Below, in pieces: positions 62,953-64,000 of a stretch of DNA of 64,000 nt. Source of the DNA: Rhizobium tropici CIAT 899 (lineage in GTDB: Bacteria > Pseudomonadota > Alphaproteobacteria > Rhizobiales > Rhizobiaceae); NCBI RefSeq assembly GCF_000330885.1, contig NC_020059.1, positions 237,001-301,000 on the forward strand, in the 5' to 3' direction. Position 1 is the stretch's first letter. Every line of letters begins with the position of its first letter. Under the pieces are notes generated by a model. It was not told where the DNA came from and did not search any database. It was given only the letters and a program-made list of their open reading frames with translations. Both the position numbers and the translations under genes were made by a program.

Positions 62953-63459
62953 AAATAGACTCCCTCTGCGCACGCACGGCGCAGACATGGCGAATTGACT
63001 GTCTTATTCCGGGAAGGAGGACGAACGTCACATTCGACAGCACGGGCGGGAGAGCGCGCCCGAACGGTCATTGCCAAGCACGGGCCGCCCAAGGAACGAA
63101 GCAATGAATTTTCTATTCAGCATGTCACTTCCTCAATTGGCGTTGTACTTGTTAGGGCCTCGGTAGCAGAGACCCGGTGAGTGCACCATTATCCACTATA
63201 TTAGTAGATAATAGCAGTTGCATCTTCAGAAACATATTCCGAAAGATGTCAAAATATCGACGATCGGGAAAATAAAATTCCGAGCTGCGGGGTTGCGGGG
63301 AAGGTTGTCTTAATTGCCTTCGCATTGCCACCCGTGCCGGTAAGGCTCGCCGATCACCGGGACACAGATAGGAACTGCCGCGAGATTCGACAATGCCCAG
63401 GCGCATTAAAATTCACGCGCCGCTAAAACACCTAAATGGTTAACGGCGCGCCGGGATCG
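62953..63459. other. 507-bp stretch without a recognisable gene
   Basis: ORFs here are short and compositionally poor. Two features stand out: a near-perfect 23-bp inverted repeat at 63189-63211, and a CGCGCCG/CGGCGCG stem at 63416-63422 and 63444-63450 that could end the aminotransferase transcript, although only TGAATTTT follows it on the minus strand. The AT-rich middle (63180-63260) differs from its surroundings. Confidence 0.5.
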
Positions 63460-64000
63460 TCAAAATCCATCTTCCAGCACCTTTTCCAGGGCCTTCACGA
63501 AGAAATCGGCGCTCTCGGGTGCGAGACATAGAGGCGGTTTGATCTTCAACACGTTCAGGTGATCGCCGGTCGGCTGCATGAGGACTCCGAGATCGAGCAG
63601 GTGCTCGCAGATCGCAGCCGTCTCTTCGGTGGCCGGCGTCAGGCTTTCGCGGTCGCGCACGAATTCGACGCCGAGATAAAGTCCCGTGCCATGCACGGCG
63701 CCGATCAGCGGGAAGCGATCCATGAGAGCGATCAGCCCAGCCTTCAGCCTCTCGCCGATGACGCGGGCGTTTTCCTGCAGATTCTCGTCTTTGAGAATAT
63801 CGAGAACGGTGAGGCCGACGACGCAGCTGACCGGGCTGCCGCCGGCGGAAGAGAAGAAATAGCCCTCCCTTTCCAGCGACTCCGCGATCTCGCGTCGGGT
63901 GATGACGGCGCCGAGCGGATGGCCGTTGCCCATGCCTTTGGCGATTGTGATGATATCGGGCACGACGCCCTGGGTTTCGAAGCCCCAGAAGTGTTCGCCG
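63460..64000 (-). CDS. Class III aminotransferase, C-terminal part
   Basis: The frame is open to the window edge, so the N-terminus is missing; about 180 residues remain (GEHFWGFETQGVVPDI onward). The PLP-binding lysine is in TIAKGMGNGHPLGAV, followed by SSAGGSPVSCVVGLTVLDIL and the C-terminal small domain with RLKAGLIAL and MQPTGDHLNVLKIKPPL. This matches class III (AGXT2/omega-aminotransferase) enzymes, which move amino groups from omega-amines, alanine or beta-alanine to 2-oxoacids. The exact substrate cannot be told from the partial sequence. Confidence 0.93.
   Translation of the reverse strand, partial: GEHFWGFETQGVVPDIITIAKGMGNGHPLGAVITRREIAESLEREGYFFSSAGGSPVSCVVGLTVLDILKDENLQENARVIGERLKAGLIALMDRFPLIGAVHGTGLYLGVEFVRDRESLTPATEETAAICEHLLDLGVLMQPTGDHLNVLKIKPPLCLAPESADFFVKALEKVLEDGF

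Noticed and set aside
63152..63406. 84-residue minus-strand ORF in the gene-free region
   Set aside because: Arg/Ser-rich start, no ribosome site, no resemblance to a known protein and it crosses the palindrome.
1..64000. CRISPR arrays, rRNA genes, insertion sequences with transposases, prophage
   Set aside because: None found on reading either strand; no regularly spaced repeats or transposase-like proteins.

Overview
The window is typical alphaproteobacterial chromosome, most like the Rhizobium/Agrobacterium group. The grounds are the high GC content, a complete Tad (ctp/cpa) pilus locus with a Flp-type pilin, many LysR, LacI, TetR and ABC-transport genes, and intergenic palindromic repeats of the kind seen in rhizobia. 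There is no phage, transposase, integrase, CRISPR array or plasmid replication gene. I assign no species.

Layout. 1-5476: end of a YejABEF-type peptide ABC importer and a GhrA-type hydroxyacid reductase. 5682-10468: nicotinate phosphoribosyltransferase, a DUF1444-like protein and a large MscS channel. 10465-25178: a patchwork of small regulator-target pairs, many divergent: LacI with an orphan 97-residue ORF, OYE/SDR, LysR with a TauE-like exporter, isochorismatase-like hydrolase, HxlR with an MFS exporter, XRE with a NAD(P)-binding protein, TetR with a flavin monooxygenase, and a RibD-like reductase with its own TetR. 25195-25284: tRNA-Ser(GGA).

26199-37796 is a nucleoside uptake and salvage island. 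A BMP-family importer (binding protein, ATPase, two permeases) runs directly into cytidine deaminase, purine-nucleoside phosphorylase, deoxyribose-phosphate aldolase and thymidine phosphorylase. Uracil phosphoribosyltransferase, adenosine deaminase and phosphopentomutase lie on the other strand. Together they import nucleosides, deaminate and phosphorolyse them, recycle bases and send deoxyribose phosphate to glycolysis.

37928-50819 is the Tad pilus locus: TadE-like minor pilins and a stand-alone secretin-N-domain protein on the minus strand; pilin pilA, prepilin peptidase cpaA, cpaBCDEF, tadB and tadC on the plus strand; and a TadD lipoprotein on the minus strand after a LysE exporter gene.

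50969-53945 holds an M17 aminopeptidase, a 185-bp inverted-repeat element, a MarR regulator and an SH3-NlpC/P60 hydrolase. 54003-55533 is a divergent EamA/AsnC pair. 55555-62506 (minus) is a peptide or amide utilisation cluster: P1 peptidase, LysR, binding protein, two permeases and an amidase, with no ATPase gene. The window ends with a 64-residue conserved-looking ORF, about 500 bp without a gene, and part of a class III aminotransferase.

The most useful new observations are regulatory: three LacI-type operators around a good promoter feeding an orphan ORF, and a perfect 27-bp palindrome at the promoter of the RibD-like/TetR pair. Others are a small gene broken by a one-base shift, a short-chain dehydrogenase lacking the catalytic tyrosine, and an ABC importer without its ATPase. 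I see no clearly new multi-gene system.
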